From DASUZB01 sp035535495 (GTDB lineage: Bacteria; Actinomycetota; CALGFH01), in NCBI GenBank assembly GCA_035535495.1, contig DATLQA010000154.1:1-64000 (forward strand): a stretch of DNA of 64,000 bases. Direction: 5' to 3'. Shown in pieces: positions 1 through 8,268 of this stretch (position 1 is its first letter; the number at the start of each line of letters is the position of its first letter). Made by a program: the position numbers and the translations under genes. The notes under the pieces are model-generated. The model was given only the letters and a program-made list of their open reading frames with translations, ran no database searches and was not told the DNA's origin.

Positions 1-21
1 TGACGGACATAGCGCACGATA

Positions 22-936
22 GTGTCGGGAACGGATGTCGTGGCCTTGGCAACCGGTCGCTCGACCGCGGCTCGCCGCGCGGCCGAGCATGCGATACGGA
101 TGGCGCAGCGAGCCCGTGATGTCCGCTGGGAGGCACGCAGCCGCCAGCTCCGCTGCTTCTTCCTCGACTGGGGACCAACGCCAGTCGATGAGGTTGCGCA
201 GCATGCCAGCGAAACACTGGCCTGGGCCGAGCGGCAGGGCATCCGGAGCACCGAGCGTGGTGTGCGCAATGTGCTAGCCCGCGCCGAAGCGATGCGGGGC
301 GACTTCGGTGCGGCACGCAAGCACATTGAGCGACGAGATCAGATTGGTCCAAGCACAAGTGAGCCCTTGCTGGCTGTGGCTGACGCGATGACTGACGCTT
401 CCGTGGACCTGCTTGAGGACCGGCCTACCGATGCCGGACGCACGCTCCGTCAGGCCTACTCCACTCTGAAGGAGGCAGAAGGTCACGGACCGCTGGCCAA
501 TGTCGCTGCCATGCTGGCGCGAGCCCTGCTGGTGGAGGGTCGGGACGACGAGGCCGAACGCCTCGCGGAGGAATGCGCCGGGATCGCGCCCGAGAGTCAG
601 CGCGATGCACAGATCAAGCACCGGGAGATTCGTGCTTTGGTACTGGCGAGACGAGCAGCGTCGCAAGGCGGGCCCGATGCCGGCGCACTTGCGGAAGAAG
701 CTCAGACGCTGGCGCGCGAGGCGGTGGCACTGAGCGAGCAGTCGGAGCAGTTGGATTCGCGGGCGCAGGCCCTCTACGACCTCGCCGAGGTACTCGGGCG
801 GGCGGGTCGGTGGGACGAGGCCGAGGAGGCGGTGGAGCGGGCTCGGGAGCTGTGGCTGCAGAAGGGCAACCTCGTGTCGGCTGACAAGGCGCCCAAGCTG
901 CTCGAAGAGCTGCGGCAAGGGGGGTCGGCCGGGTAG
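22..936 (+). pseudogene. TPR C-terminal part of a cyclase/AAA/TPR-type protein, probably truncated
   Basis: The 304 residues are alpha-helical, alanine/leucine-rich TPR-like repeats, ending in KGNLVSADKA-KLLEEL, a tail I recognise from large actinobacterial proteins built as nucleotide cyclase, AAA ATPase and TPR. Only the TPR part is present. In this frame a TGA lies at 1-3 and a TAG at 10-12, so the frame is closed just upstream. The GTG at 22 has no Shine-Dalgarno sequence. This suggests a 3' remnant separated from its cyclase/ATPase part by a frameshift or deletion, although a free-standing TPR protein cannot be excluded because the upstream DNA is missing. Base composition looks somewhat less GC-rich than the operon that follows. 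Function as written: protein-protein interaction scaffold at most. Confidence 0.55.
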
Positions 937-1019
937 TCCACTAGGTTGCTTCCGGTCGGCCGGTACGCCTTCCTCCGCTACCATGAGCGGTGCCCCAGGA
1001 GTCCGATGATGGAGTTGGC

Positions 1020-1784
1020 ATGCCCGCGATTGCCCGTGAGCATCTTCGAGAGCACCTGGTGGCGACTCGTCTGGCTGGGTCGGTGCGGACGCCGGTTTGG
1101 GACGTCCTACGTAAGGCGGAGCTGGTCGCCGCCGGGGATCCCGACCACTGCTTCGGGCTCTCGGGCATGAGCCGCTACACCCGGGACCAGGTGCTGGCCG
1201 AGGTGACCAGGCAGTTCGGCTGGACCCACACGCCGGGCGAGCCGTCCGGCGGGCCCACCTTCATCGAGCCTGACCTGGTGCTCGACGAGCTCGACCGGGC
1301 CGGCGAGCGGCTGGCCAAGGCGGCCAGGGACAGCGAGCACGTGGTGCTCGCCACCGGGCACCCGACCGGGCCGCTCGGCATGTACCAGCAGCTCGCCGCC
1401 GGCCTGCGCGACCACGGGGCCAAGCTGTCGCGGCCTGGCGACGGGATCGCGTTCGTCCTCGGCGGGCGGCGGCACCTGATCCGCTACATCCTCAGCGTGG
1501 CCACGCTGAGCTCGACCGCGAAGCTGTACCACACCCACGATGCCCACCCGATGGAGCTGGTGCTCGACCAGGCCGGCGAGGTCGACCTGGTGATCGGGGA
1601 CCACGGCTTCGCCGGGGCAGCGGCCGAGCGGGGCATCGACGTGGTGGCGGTGGCCGACATCAACGACCCGGCCCTGCCGATGGCCAAGGCCGAAGGCCGC
1701 GCCGGGGTGGTCATCGGCATGGACGACAACGTGCTGCCGGCGCACTACGAGCCGCTGGCCGAACACCTGCTTGCAGGGCTCTAG
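1020..1784 (+). CDS. Actinobacterial phosphatase-family protein (putative)
   Basis: 254 residues from ATG 1020, which has GGAG at 1011-1014 five bases upstream. An in-frame GTG at 990 would add 10 residues but has no ribosome site. The protein has LATGHPTG near residue 120, a YHTHDAHPMELVLDQ stretch and the end motif AGVVIGMDDN, with repeated Asp/His clusters fitting a metal-dependent phosphatase fold. It resembles the family annotated simply as phosphatase in actinobacteria (Pfam-type Phosphatase, recalled from memory, not checked). The substrate is unknown. It is the first gene of a tightly packed operon; its stop is immediately followed by the next ATG at 1785, so the two are probably translationally coupled. 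Confidence 0.55.
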   Translation: MPAIAREHLREHLVATRLAGSVRTPVWDVLRKAELVAAGDPDHCFGLSGMSRYTRDQVLAEVTRQFGWTHTPGEPSGGPTFIEPDLVLDELDRAGERLAKAARDSEHVVLATGHPTGPLGMYQQLAAGLRDHGAKLSRPGDGIAFVLGGRRHLIRYILSVATLSSTAKLYHTHDAHPMELVLDQAGEVDLVIGDHGFAGAAAERGIDVVAVADINDPALPMAKAEGRAGVVIGMDDNVLPAHYEPLAEHLLAGL

Positions 1785-2678
1785 ATGAGCGACAAGCATG
1801 CGCGTCTGGTCGAGCAGGTCCTCGACGACCCGGGGACGGTCATCCTGCTCGGCTCGATGGACTCGGGCAAGACCACCTTCGCCCGCGCGCTGCTGGCCGG
1901 GGCGGTGGAGCGGAACATCCCCGCCGCCTACCTCGACACCGACGTGGGCCGCACCACGGTCGGACCGCCCACCACCATCGGCTTGAAGCACGTGCTGGAG
2001 CCCAAGCACCTGAGCGACGACGAGCTGGCCAAGGCCGACGGGCTCTACTTCGTCGGCTGGGTGTCGGCCCAGTTCCACCTGCTGCCGCTGGTCGCCGGCA
2101 CGGCCAAGCTGATGAACGTGGCCAGGGAGGCCGGGGCCGAGCTGGTGGTGGTGGACACGTCCAGCCTGATCAGCGGGGTCTACGGCCAGATCCTCAAGTA
2201 CCACAAGCTCGAGGTGACCAGGCCCGATTACGTGATCGGCTTCCAGCGCGGCGAGGAGCTCGACCCGCTGCTCGGGATCGCCAGGCGCTTCACCCCGGCG
2301 CGGGTGGAGGCCTGGCCGGTCCACCCTGAGGCCCGCCCGACCTCGGCCTACGACCGTGCGGAGACGCGCAGGGAGCGGTTCGCCGCCTACTTCTCGGGCC
2401 CGCTGCACCGCTGGCGGGTCAAGCCGGCGGTGTTCATGCCGAGCCTCCCCCCCGACGCCGACCTCCGCAGCCTGGCCGGGCTGCTGGTCGGCATGGAGGA
2501 CGGCAATGGCTCCTGCGTCGGCATCGGCTACCTGGAGCTGGCCGAGGACGGCGGCCTGCGCATGATCTCGACGGTGTCGGAGGGCGCCCGCGCGCTCCGG
2601 CTCGGCTCCACCCGCATCACCCCTGACTGGTCATCGACCACCCGGGTGGACCTTCGGCACCTGTTCGGGACGGAATGA
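1785..2678 (+). CDS. Clp1/NOL9-like P-loop ATPase or polynucleotide kinase
   Basis: 297 residues. The Walker A motif GSMDSGKTT is at residues 23-31, followed by YLDTDVGRTTVGPP (about 46-59), which matches the DxDxGQ-type region of Clp1/Grc3 5'-OH polynucleotide kinases, and by a hydrophobic strand ending in VVVDTSSLISG (Walker B-like, about 122-132). The C-terminal third is a beta-rich domain ending in RVDLRHLFG. Eukaryotic relatives phosphorylate RNA 5' ends; the bacterial members are largely uncharacterised. The ATG directly abuts the upstream stop, and the 3' end overlaps the next gene by four bases (ATGA). The position between a phosphatase-like protein and a SAM-hydrolysing family member hints at nucleotide or nucleic-acid end metabolism, which is inference. 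Confidence 0.7.
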   Translation: MSDKHARLVEQVLDDPGTVILLGSMDSGKTTFARALLAGAVERNIPAAYLDTDVGRTTVGPPTTIGLKHVLEPKHLSDDELAKADGLYFVGWVSAQFHLLPLVAGTAKLMNVAREAGAELVVVDTSSLISGVYGQILKYHKLEVTRPDYVIGFQRGEELDPLLGIARRFTPARVEAWPVHPEARPTSAYDRAETRRERFAAYFSGPLHRWRVKPAVFMPSLPPDADLRSLAGLLVGMEDGNGSCVGIGYLELAEDGGLRMISTVSEGARALRLGSTRITPDWSSTTRVDLRHLFGTE

Positions 2679-3505
2679 GCGGGGCGCCGATGGCGGGCTA
2701 CGACTTCATCACCTTCCTGTCCGACTACGGGCTGGACGACAACTTCGTGGGCGTCTGCCGCGGCGTCATGGCCGGGATCGCCCCGCATGTCCGGGTGATC
2801 GACGTGACCCACGCGGTCGCCGCGCAGGACGTCCGCCAGGGAGCGATGGTGCTGGCCCAGTCGGTGCCGTTCATGCCGCCCGGCGTGCACCTGGCCGTGG
2901 TCGACCCGGCGGTCGGCACGCCGCGTGGCGCGGTGGGGATCGAGGCGGGGGCGAGCGTGCTCGTCGGCCCGGACAACGGCCTGCTGGCGTGGGCGGCCGA
3001 GGCGCTCGGTGGGGTCAAGCGGGCGCACGTCCTCTCCAACCCTGACTACCAGCTCCCCATGGTCTCGATGACCTTCCACGGCCGCGACGTGTTCGCCCCC
3101 GCCGCCGCGCACATGGCAGCCGGGGTCGACCTGGCGGCGTTCGGGCCGGAGTTGGACCCGGAGTCGCTCGAGCGGCTCGCGCCGCCCAGCTCCCGGGTCG
3201 ACGACGACCACATCCACGGTGAGGTGGTCCTGGTCGACCACTTCGGCAACGTCGCCCTGAACGTCAGCCGGTCCGAGCTCGAGAGCGTCGGCGTGGTGCT
3301 CGGCGACCGCGTCCAGGTGCGGATGGGCGGGCAGACGTGGCGGATGTCGTTCGCCGAGACCTTCGCCTCGGTCCCCACCGGCCGCATGGTTCTCCACGAG
3401 GACTCCTTCCGGCTGCTCACCGTCGCGGTCAACCAGGGCAAGGCCGCCGAGCGGATGGGCGCGCGCACCGGCGACCCGGTGGTGGTCAGCCGGGTGGTGG
3501 ACTGA
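2675..3505 (+). CDS. SAM hydrolase / SAM-dependent chlorinase-fluorinase superfamily (DUF62)
   Basis: 276 residues. The N-terminus reads FLSDYGLDDNFVG (14-26), the hallmark of the DUF62 family, whose members convert S-adenosylmethionine and water to adenosine and methionine; halogenases are rare specialised relatives. Further family signatures are HAV near 47, VVDPAVGT near 90-98, VGPDNGL near 112, and FHGRDVFAPAAAH near 145, with the C-terminal beta-barrel beginning about residue 180 (VDHFGNVALN). Nothing indicates a halogenase, so hydrolase is the safer call. The start overlaps the Clp1-like gene by four bases and the end overlaps the next start by one base (TGATG), so it is an integral operon member. 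Cytoplasmic. Confidence 0.8.
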   Translation: MSGAPMAGYDFITFLSDYGLDDNFVGVCRGVMAGIAPHVRVIDVTHAVAAQDVRQGAMVLAQSVPFMPPGVHLAVVDPAVGTPRGAVGIEAGASVLVGPDNGLLAWAAEALGGVKRAHVLSNPDYQLPMVSMTFHGRDVFAPAAAHMAAGVDLAAFGPELDPESLERLAPPSSRVDDDHIHGEVVLVDHFGNVALNVSRSELESVGVVLGDRVQVRMGGQTWRMSFAETFASVPTGRMVLHEDSFRLLTVAVNQGKAAERMGARTGDPVVVSRVVD

Positions 3506-4557
3506 TGGCCGAGCCCAGCCGCCGCATCCTGGTCACCGGCGCGGCCAGGTCGACCGGCCGGAGGGTGGTGGCGGCGCTGGCCGCCGACCCGTCGGTCGCC
3601 AGCGTGGTCGCGGTCGACGACGCACCCGCCGCCGAGCCGTTCGGCGCCAAGGTGGAGTTCCTCCAGGCCGACCTGGGCAGCCCCGCGCTGGTGCGGGTGC
3701 TCCGCTCGACCGGGGTGGACACCTGCGTCCACCTCGGGGTCACCGCCGAGCCGCAGGCCGCCGGGGGGCGCGCCTCCATGAAGGAGCGCAACGTGCTCGG
3801 CACCATGCAGCTCCTGGCCGCCGCCTACCACGCCCCCGAGCTGCGTCGCGTGGTGCTCAAGTCGACCACGGCGGTGTACGGGTCGGCTCCCGGCGACCCG
3901 GCGGTGTGGACCGAGTCGATGGAGCCGGGCACGCCGCGGCACGGCTTCGCCAAGGACGCCATGCAGGTGGAGGACTACGTCCGCTCGTTCGACCGGCGCC
4001 GGCCGGACGTGACCGCCATCGTGCTCCGCCTGGCCAACCAGGTCGGCCCGACGGTCGAGAACCCGCTCACCCGCTACTTCGCCCTGCCCGTCTGCCCGGT
4101 GGTGTTCGGCTTCGACCCGCGACTGCAGTTCCTGCACGAAGAAGACGCCGAGGCCGCCCTGGTCAGGGCGGTGCTCGGGCCGGTGACCCACGGGACCTTC
4201 AACATCTCCGGCGACGGCGTCGTCCTGCTCAGCCAGGCCATCCGCATCGCCGGCAAGCCGCCGCTCCCGATCCCCGAGCCACTGGTGCCGTCCGCCACCG
4301 AGCTGCTCCGCCGGACCGTGGACGTCTCCCCTGAGCAGGTCAGCTTCTTGCAATTCGGCCGCGTGGCCGACACCACCGCGGCCCGGGTCGAGCTGGGCTT
4401 CGCCCCGCGGTGGTCGTCGCTGCAGGCCTTCGAGGACTTCGCCGCCGCGCGCCTGACCGGCGTGGTCACCGAGGAGCGCGTGGCCCGCGTGGAGCGCGAC
4501 GTCCTGACCGCGCTGCACCGGGCGGCGGCCTGGTTCTCCAGCGAGGTGAGGACATGA
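3505..4557 (+). CDS. NAD-dependent epimerase/dehydratase (atypical extended SDR)
   Basis: 350 residues from ATG 3505, whose A is the last base of the preceding stop; the longer open frame back to 3337 only overlaps the previous gene. The N-terminal Rossmann motif is TGAARSTGR (11-19): the middle glycine of GxxGxxG is Arg. The usual catalytic YxxxK is not at its expected place, where the sequence reads HGFAKDAMQVEDY (about 152-164). The same FAKDA pattern is one I recall from the Streptomyces family found beside a PlsC-like acyltransferase, so it is a family trait, not damage. It may be a non-catalytic NAD-binding protein. The 3' end overlaps the acyltransferase gene by four bases. Confidence 0.75.
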   Translation: MAEPSRRILVTGAARSTGRRVVAALAADPSVASVVAVDDAPAAEPFGAKVEFLQADLGSPALVRVLRSTGVDTCVHLGVTAEPQAAGGRASMKERNVLGTMQLLAAAYHAPELRRVVLKSTTAVYGSAPGDPAVWTESMEPGTPRHGFAKDAMQVEDYVRSFDRRRPDVTAIVLRLANQVGPTVENPLTRYFALPVCPVVFGFDPRLQFLHEEDAEAALVRAVLGPVTHGTFNISGDGVVLLSQAIRIAGKPPLPIPEPLVPSATELLRRTVDVSPEQVSFLQFGRVADTTAARVELGFAPRWSSLQAFEDFAAARLTGVVTEERVARVERDVLTALHRAAAWFSSEVRT

Positions 4558-5624
4558 GCACCGAGCGGCCAGCGCCGACGGACCGCGCGGCGGCAGACGG
4601 CCACCAGCAGGACGGCGGCGGGCGTTGCCGGGCGCGCACGGTCCGGGGGGAGCGCTGCCGCAACCCGGCGGGCCCGTCGGGGCTGTGCGCCCGCCACCAG
4701 CGCCGCCTGGACGAAGCAGCGGCGGGGGCCGCCACGGACGCCGCCGGCGTGCCACACGGCGCCGAGACGCCGGCCGACCCGTTCGAGCCGTTCCTGGACT
4801 GGGCCGAGGAGGCGCTGGGGTTCCTGCGCCGCCGCCTCACCGGCGAGTACCGGGTGGACGAGTTCGGTCACGACCCTGACCTGGTGGAGCACGTGCTCGC
4901 GCCGATGCTGCGGCCGCTGTACCGGCACTGGTGGCGGGTTGAGACGCGCGGCCTCGAGCACGTCCCGGACAAGGGCGCCGCCCTGGTGGTCGGCAACCAC
5001 GCCGGCACGCTGCCGTTCGACGCCATGATGGTGGCGCTGGCCATCCTGGACGAGCACCCCGCCAGGAGGACCCTGCGGATGCTCGCCGCCGACATGGCCT
5101 TTTCCCTGCCGGTGGTGGCGCACCTCGCCCGCAAGTCGGGCAACACCCTCGCCTGCCCGGAGGACGCCGAGCGGCTGCTGCGGGCCGGGGAGCTGGTCGG
5201 CGTCTGGCCCGAGGGCTACAAGGGGCTCGGCAAGCCGTTCTCGGAGCGCTACCGCCTGCAGCGCTTCGGCCGCGGCGGCTTCGTCGAGGTGGCGCTCCGC
5301 ACCGGCGCGCCGATCATCCCGGTCGCGGTGGTCGGCAGCGAGGAGATCTACCCGATGATCGGCAACCTCCGCCGCCTCGCCCGCCTGCTCGGCGTCCCGT
5401 ACGTCCCGGTCACCCCCACCTTCCCGCTGCTCGGGCCGCTCGGCATGGTCCCCCTGCCGAGCCGGTGGGTGATCGAGTTCTGCCCCCCGATCCCGACCGA
5501 CGGCTACGGCCCGGACGCCCTGCTTGACCCCATGGCCGTCTTCGACCTCACCGATCAGGTGCGGGACACCATCCAGCAGACCATCTACCGAAACCTGGCC
5601 GACCGCGGCGGCGCCTTCGGGTAG
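4554..5624 (+). CDS. PlsC-like lysophospholipid acyltransferase with N-terminal Cys-rich motif
   Basis: 356 residues from ATG 4554 (ATGA overlap with the epimerase). The acyltransferase core starts about residue 115; the active-site block is GNHAGTLPFD (147-156), a spaced variant of HxxxxD, followed by WPEGYKGLGK near 218-227, the usual substrate-binding segment. The predicted reaction is acyl transfer to a lysophospholipid at the inner membrane face. Unusually, residues 25-48 carry a Cys25, Cys35, Cys45, His48 pattern (CRARTVRGERCRNPAG then LCARH), like a small zinc-knuckle found in unrelated proteins, joined by a flexible Ala-rich linker. It is the last gene of the 1020-5624 operon and converges with the sigma-factor gene only seven bases away. 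Confidence 0.8.
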   Translation: MSTERPAPTDRAAADGHQQDGGGRCRARTVRGERCRNPAGPSGLCARHQRRLDEAAAGAATDAAGVPHGAETPADPFEPFLDWAEEALGFLRRRLTGEYRVDEFGHDPDLVEHVLAPMLRPLYRHWWRVETRGLEHVPDKGAALVVGNHAGTLPFDAMMVALAILDEHPARRTLRMLAADMAFSLPVVAHLARKSGNTLACPEDAERLLRAGELVGVWPEGYKGLGKPFSERYRLQRFGRGGFVEVALRTGAPIIPVAVVGSEEIYPMIGNLRRLARLLGVPYVPVTPTFPLLGPLGMVPLPSRWVIEFCPPIPTDGYGPDALLDPMAVFDLTDQVRDTIQQTIYRNLADRGGAFG

Positions 5625-5631
5625 CCGGCTC

Positions 5632-7020
5632 TCACTCCTGTCCTGGGGGTGAGAGCAGGGTGGTTCCGGTCGTCGTCGGCGCGGTGGTGGTCGGCTCCTG
5701 CGTGGTAGTCGTCTGCTGGCGGGTGGTGGTGGTCTGCCGGCGGGTGGTGGTCGGCCGGCTGGTGGTCACGGTGGCGCCGGTGGTCACCACGCCGCCGCTG
5801 ACGTTGGTCGTCGGCGGGACGGTCTGCGCCGGCGCCACCGTGCTCGGGGTTCCGGCGATGGTGCTCGAGGCGGCCACGGACGGCGGTGGCCCGGTCGGCG
5901 TCGGCGCGCCGCCGAGCGCCGCCGGCGGCCCCACATTGGTGGTTGGGGAGGCGAGGCAGCCGCCAGGGCCGCACCTGGAGGTCGGGCCGGACAGGTTGGC
6001 GTACACCACCACGCCGGCGGTCAACGCCACCAGCAGCGCGGCCAGCCCGGCGACGAGCTGGATGCGGCGGGTGCCGGCGAGCGCGCGCAGCCGGGTGGCG
6101 CGGGCGTGCAGGCCGCCCTTGTGGGCCACGCGCATCGGCAGCGGCGACGGTGGCTCCGGGCTCTCCTCGCCGGCGTCGGCGGTGAGCTCGTCCCGGACCC
6201 GGCGCAGGAAGTCAGGGTCCGGCGGGCCGAGCACGTTCCCGCCGGCGAGACGGAGGTGGGTCGCGATCGCCATGGCGTTGTCCAGCTGGGTGTCGCCGCC
6301 CGCGACCACCTCAGGGCTCCAGGGCTCGCCCAGGCGTCGCTCGAACTCGTCGGCGCGGTGCCGGTCGTGCTTGGGGTCGAGGTAGTAGAGCTGCTGGGAG
6401 GCGGAGTCCTCCGGGGTGATGGCCATCCGCTCGGCGGTCGACGCGGCCGCGGCGGCCGAGGCCGCGGCAGGGTCGACCCGGTTGCGCCACAGCGTGGAGC
6501 AGGCGATGAACTGCAGCGCCTTGGCCACCCTGGGACGGTAGCCGGCGAGGTGCGCGCTGTGGAGCAGCGAGTGGCCGAGCAGCAGCCGGAACACCACCAC
6601 CTCGCGCTCCGGGTCGTCGAGCAGGTTGACCGCCTCGGCCGGCTCGGTCGGGTCGATCTTCGCTGGCCTGGCGTGCGGCCCGTGGGCGACCGCGTCGCGG
6701 GCCATGGCGATCAGCCAGGCGCCCAGCTCGCCGTCGCCCTGCTGCATCACCGGCAGCCAGCGGAACACGTCGCGGAAGACCCGCTCGGTGAGCTGCTCGG
6801 CCACTTCCGGGTCGCGCGTCCAGGCGAGCAGGTAGCCGTAGACGTCGTCGATGTAGCGCTCGAACAGCTCGCCGACTGCCGCCGGGTCGCGCTCGATCGC
6901 CCGCTCGACCAGCTTGCGCTGGATGGCGAGGGTGGCGACCGGATCGCCGTTCCGGCAGGTGCAAGCGGCCGGCGGAGCCTCTAGCTCCCCGGCGGTGGTG
7001 GCATGCTGGTCGGCGGTCAT
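5632..7020 (-). CDS. Fused ECF sigma factor / membrane anti-sigma protein (BldN-RsbN-like)
   Basis: 462 residues. Residues 36-115 read as sigma region 2 (ERDPAAVGELFERYIDDVYG, then LTERVFRDVFRWL and LGAWLIAMARD). Residues 126-180 read as region 4 (LLDDPEREVVVFRLLLGHSL, then a helix-turn-helix ending in KALQFIA). Residues 243-283 resemble the cytoplasmic motif of RsbN/DUF5667-type anti-sigma factors (LDNAMAIATHLR, then PDPDFLRRVRDEL). A transmembrane helix spans about 319-341 and a Thr/Pro-rich extracellular tail 345-462 contains TTTT repeats. In Streptomyces bldN and rsbN are separate neighbouring genes close to rex; here they appear joined. It starts in ATGA overlap with the microprotein at 7017. 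Promoter specificity is unknown. Confidence 0.75.
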   Translation of the reverse strand: MTADQHATTAGELEAPPAACTCRNGDPVATLAIQRKLVERAIERDPAAVGELFERYIDDVYGYLLAWTRDPEVAEQLTERVFRDVFRWLPVMQQGDGELGAWLIAMARDAVAHGPHARPAKIDPTEPAEAVNLLDDPEREVVVFRLLLGHSLLHSAHLAGYRPRVAKALQFIACSTLWRNRVDPAAASAAAAASTAERMAITPEDSASQQLYYLDPKHDRHRADEFERRLGEPWSPEVVAGGDTQLDNAMAIATHLRLAGGNVLGPPDPDFLRRVRDELTADAGEESPEPPSPLPMRVAHKGGLHARATRLRALAGTRRIQLVAGLAALLVALTAGVVVYANLSGPTSRCGPGGCLASPTTNVGPPAALGGAPTPTGPPPSVAASSTIAGTPSTVAPAQTVPPTTNVSGGVVTTGATVTTSRPTTTRRQTTTTRQQTTTTQEPTTTAPTTTGTTLLSPPGQE

Positions 7021-7106
7021 CGCCGCAACACCAGGAGCTGCAATCCCGCAGCAGCGACGATGACCAGGAGCAGCAGCGCGACCATCACGGCGGTCCCTGT
7101 GCGCAT
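7017..7106 (-). CDS. Single-TM microprotein upstream of the sigma/anti-sigma fusion
   Basis: A 29-residue frame (MRTGTAVMVALLLLVIVAAA then GLQLLVLRR) is almost wholly one hydrophobic helix with positive charges at both ends. Its TGA overlaps the ATG of the downstream gene (ATGA), the signature of translational coupling. An in-frame ATG at 7133 would extend it to 38 residues (adding MGTEASEHE) but has no ribosome site; the shorter start has only a distant GGAAG. Too short for family recognition. It could be a small membrane regulator of the sigma/anti-sigma protein or a leader peptide. Confidence 0.45.
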   Translation of the reverse strand: MRTGTAVMVALLLLVIVAAAGLQLLVLRR

Positions 7107-7154
7107 TTCGTGCTCGCTCGCTTCCGTGCCCATGGGGGACAAGGACAGCGGGGT

Positions 7155-7183
7155 ATCCTAGCCGGCCCCGCGACGGCGGCGAA
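7155..7183 (-). promoter_or_regulatory. Probable promoter of the microprotein-sigma operon
   Basis: On the minus strand a TAGGAT -10 hexamer (complement of 7155-7160) is preceded at 18 bases by TTTCGC as a weak -35. Transcription would begin near 7148, giving a short leader to the ATG at 7106. Assigned by eye from hexamer spacing. Confidence 0.3.
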
Positions 7184-7306
7184 AGCCCGCCCGCCCGAAC
7201 TGGGGACCGCGCCGCCAGTCTCGGTCAACAAGCCGTGCTGCTCAGTACCGCTGTCGAGGTGTGACTCGGTGATCCTCGCTAGCGAATCTTGCTGAGGCGG
7301 GTCGGC

Positions 7307-8116
7307 TCAGGCCTCGGCGCGCTCCGCGCCCGCCGCCAGGTGCTTGCGGGCCGTCTCCAGGTTGTCGCGGAGCATGTCGATCAGCCCGGCGCGGTCCTCC
7401 CACCAGTGCCGGACGTCCAGCTCCAGGGTCACCGCGCCCGCGAAGCGGGTCTGGCCGAGCCGCTCGAGGAACTCCCGGACGGGCAGGACGCCCTGGTCGA
7501 GCGGGGCGTGCGTATCGCGGCCCCTGCCGGCGTTGTTGGAGGCGTGGACGTGCACGACCTGCTCGCCGAGCTGCTCCTGGGCCTCGAACAGGTCGATGCC
7601 GGCGACCGCCAGGTGGCTGAGGTCGAGCGTGACGTAGGGCCAGCGCTCCAGCTCGGCAAGCTCGATGCCGCTCTGGAACGGCAGCGGGCGGCCGTTCACC
7701 CAGACCGGGAACATGTTCTCCACGGCGATAGCGACCCCGGTGTCCCGCATGGCCGTGGCAATGCGCGCTTCCAGCCAGCTGGAGTACCGGGCCTGCCAGC
7801 GGTAGGGCGGGTGGACGACGATGGTCGACGCCCCGATGGTCTCGGCGAAGCCGAGGCTGCGCTCGATCTTGCCGCGCGGGTCGGTGCCCCACACCAGCCA
7901 GGTGGCGAGCAGGAAGGGCCCGTGGATCGCTGGCACGGGGAGCTGGTAGCGGGCGGCGAGCGCGGCCAGCCGGTGCGGATCCTGGCTGAGCCGGTCCTGG
8001 GTGATCATCAGCTCGACGCCGTCGAAGCCCGCCTCGGCGAGGACCTCGAAGGTCTCCTCCATGGAGTACATGTAGAACGGACCGGTGGAGGCGAGCACGG
8101 GTCGGGGATCGGGCAC
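7307..8116 (-). CDS. Sugar phosphate isomerase/epimerase-like TIM-barrel protein
   Basis: 269 residues from GTG 8116, chosen over the ATG at 8146 because GAGGAG (complement of 8122-8127) lies five bases before the GTG. The fold is the xylose-isomerase-like AP-endonuclease barrel: EAGFDGVELMI near the N-terminus, AIHGPFLL, VVHPPYRWQ, AVENMFPVW, TLDLSHLAVAG, VVHVHASNN and VTLELDV follow the successive strands and carry the His/Glu/Asp residues that bind divalent metal in this family. The substrate cannot be told from sequence; sugar or inositol derivatives and DNA abasic sites are family options. It is transcribed away from the membrane-protein gene at 8314 and ends 174 bases before the sigma operon. 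Confidence 0.7.
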   Translation of the reverse strand: MPDPRPVLASTGPFYMYSMEETFEVLAEAGFDGVELMITQDRLSQDPHRLAALAARYQLPVPAIHGPFLLATWLVWGTDPRGKIERSLGFAETIGASTIVVHPPYRWQARYSSWLEARIATAMRDTGVAIAVENMFPVWVNGRPLPFQSGIELAELERWPYVTLDLSHLAVAGIDLFEAQEQLGEQVVHVHASNNAGRGRDTHAPLDQGVLPVREFLERLGQTRFAGAVTLELDVRHWWEDRAGLIDMLRDNLETARKHLAAGAERAEA

Positions 8117-8268
8117 GAGCGCTCCTCGCAGCGGGGCCGTGCACATCCCGGGGTCGTGGGCGGTGCGACCCGCGGGACGACGTTTCGTTGACGGTCGGCC
8201 GCACGGATGGACGGATCAACGATGGATGGTAACAAGCATGACTGACCACGGGTGAACGCGCCCGCGAC

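Noticed and set aside
2675..3505. Fluorinase/chlorinase halogenating enzyme
   Set aside because: The family also contains the far commoner SAM hydrolases, and no halogenase-specific insertion or biosynthetic cluster is present.
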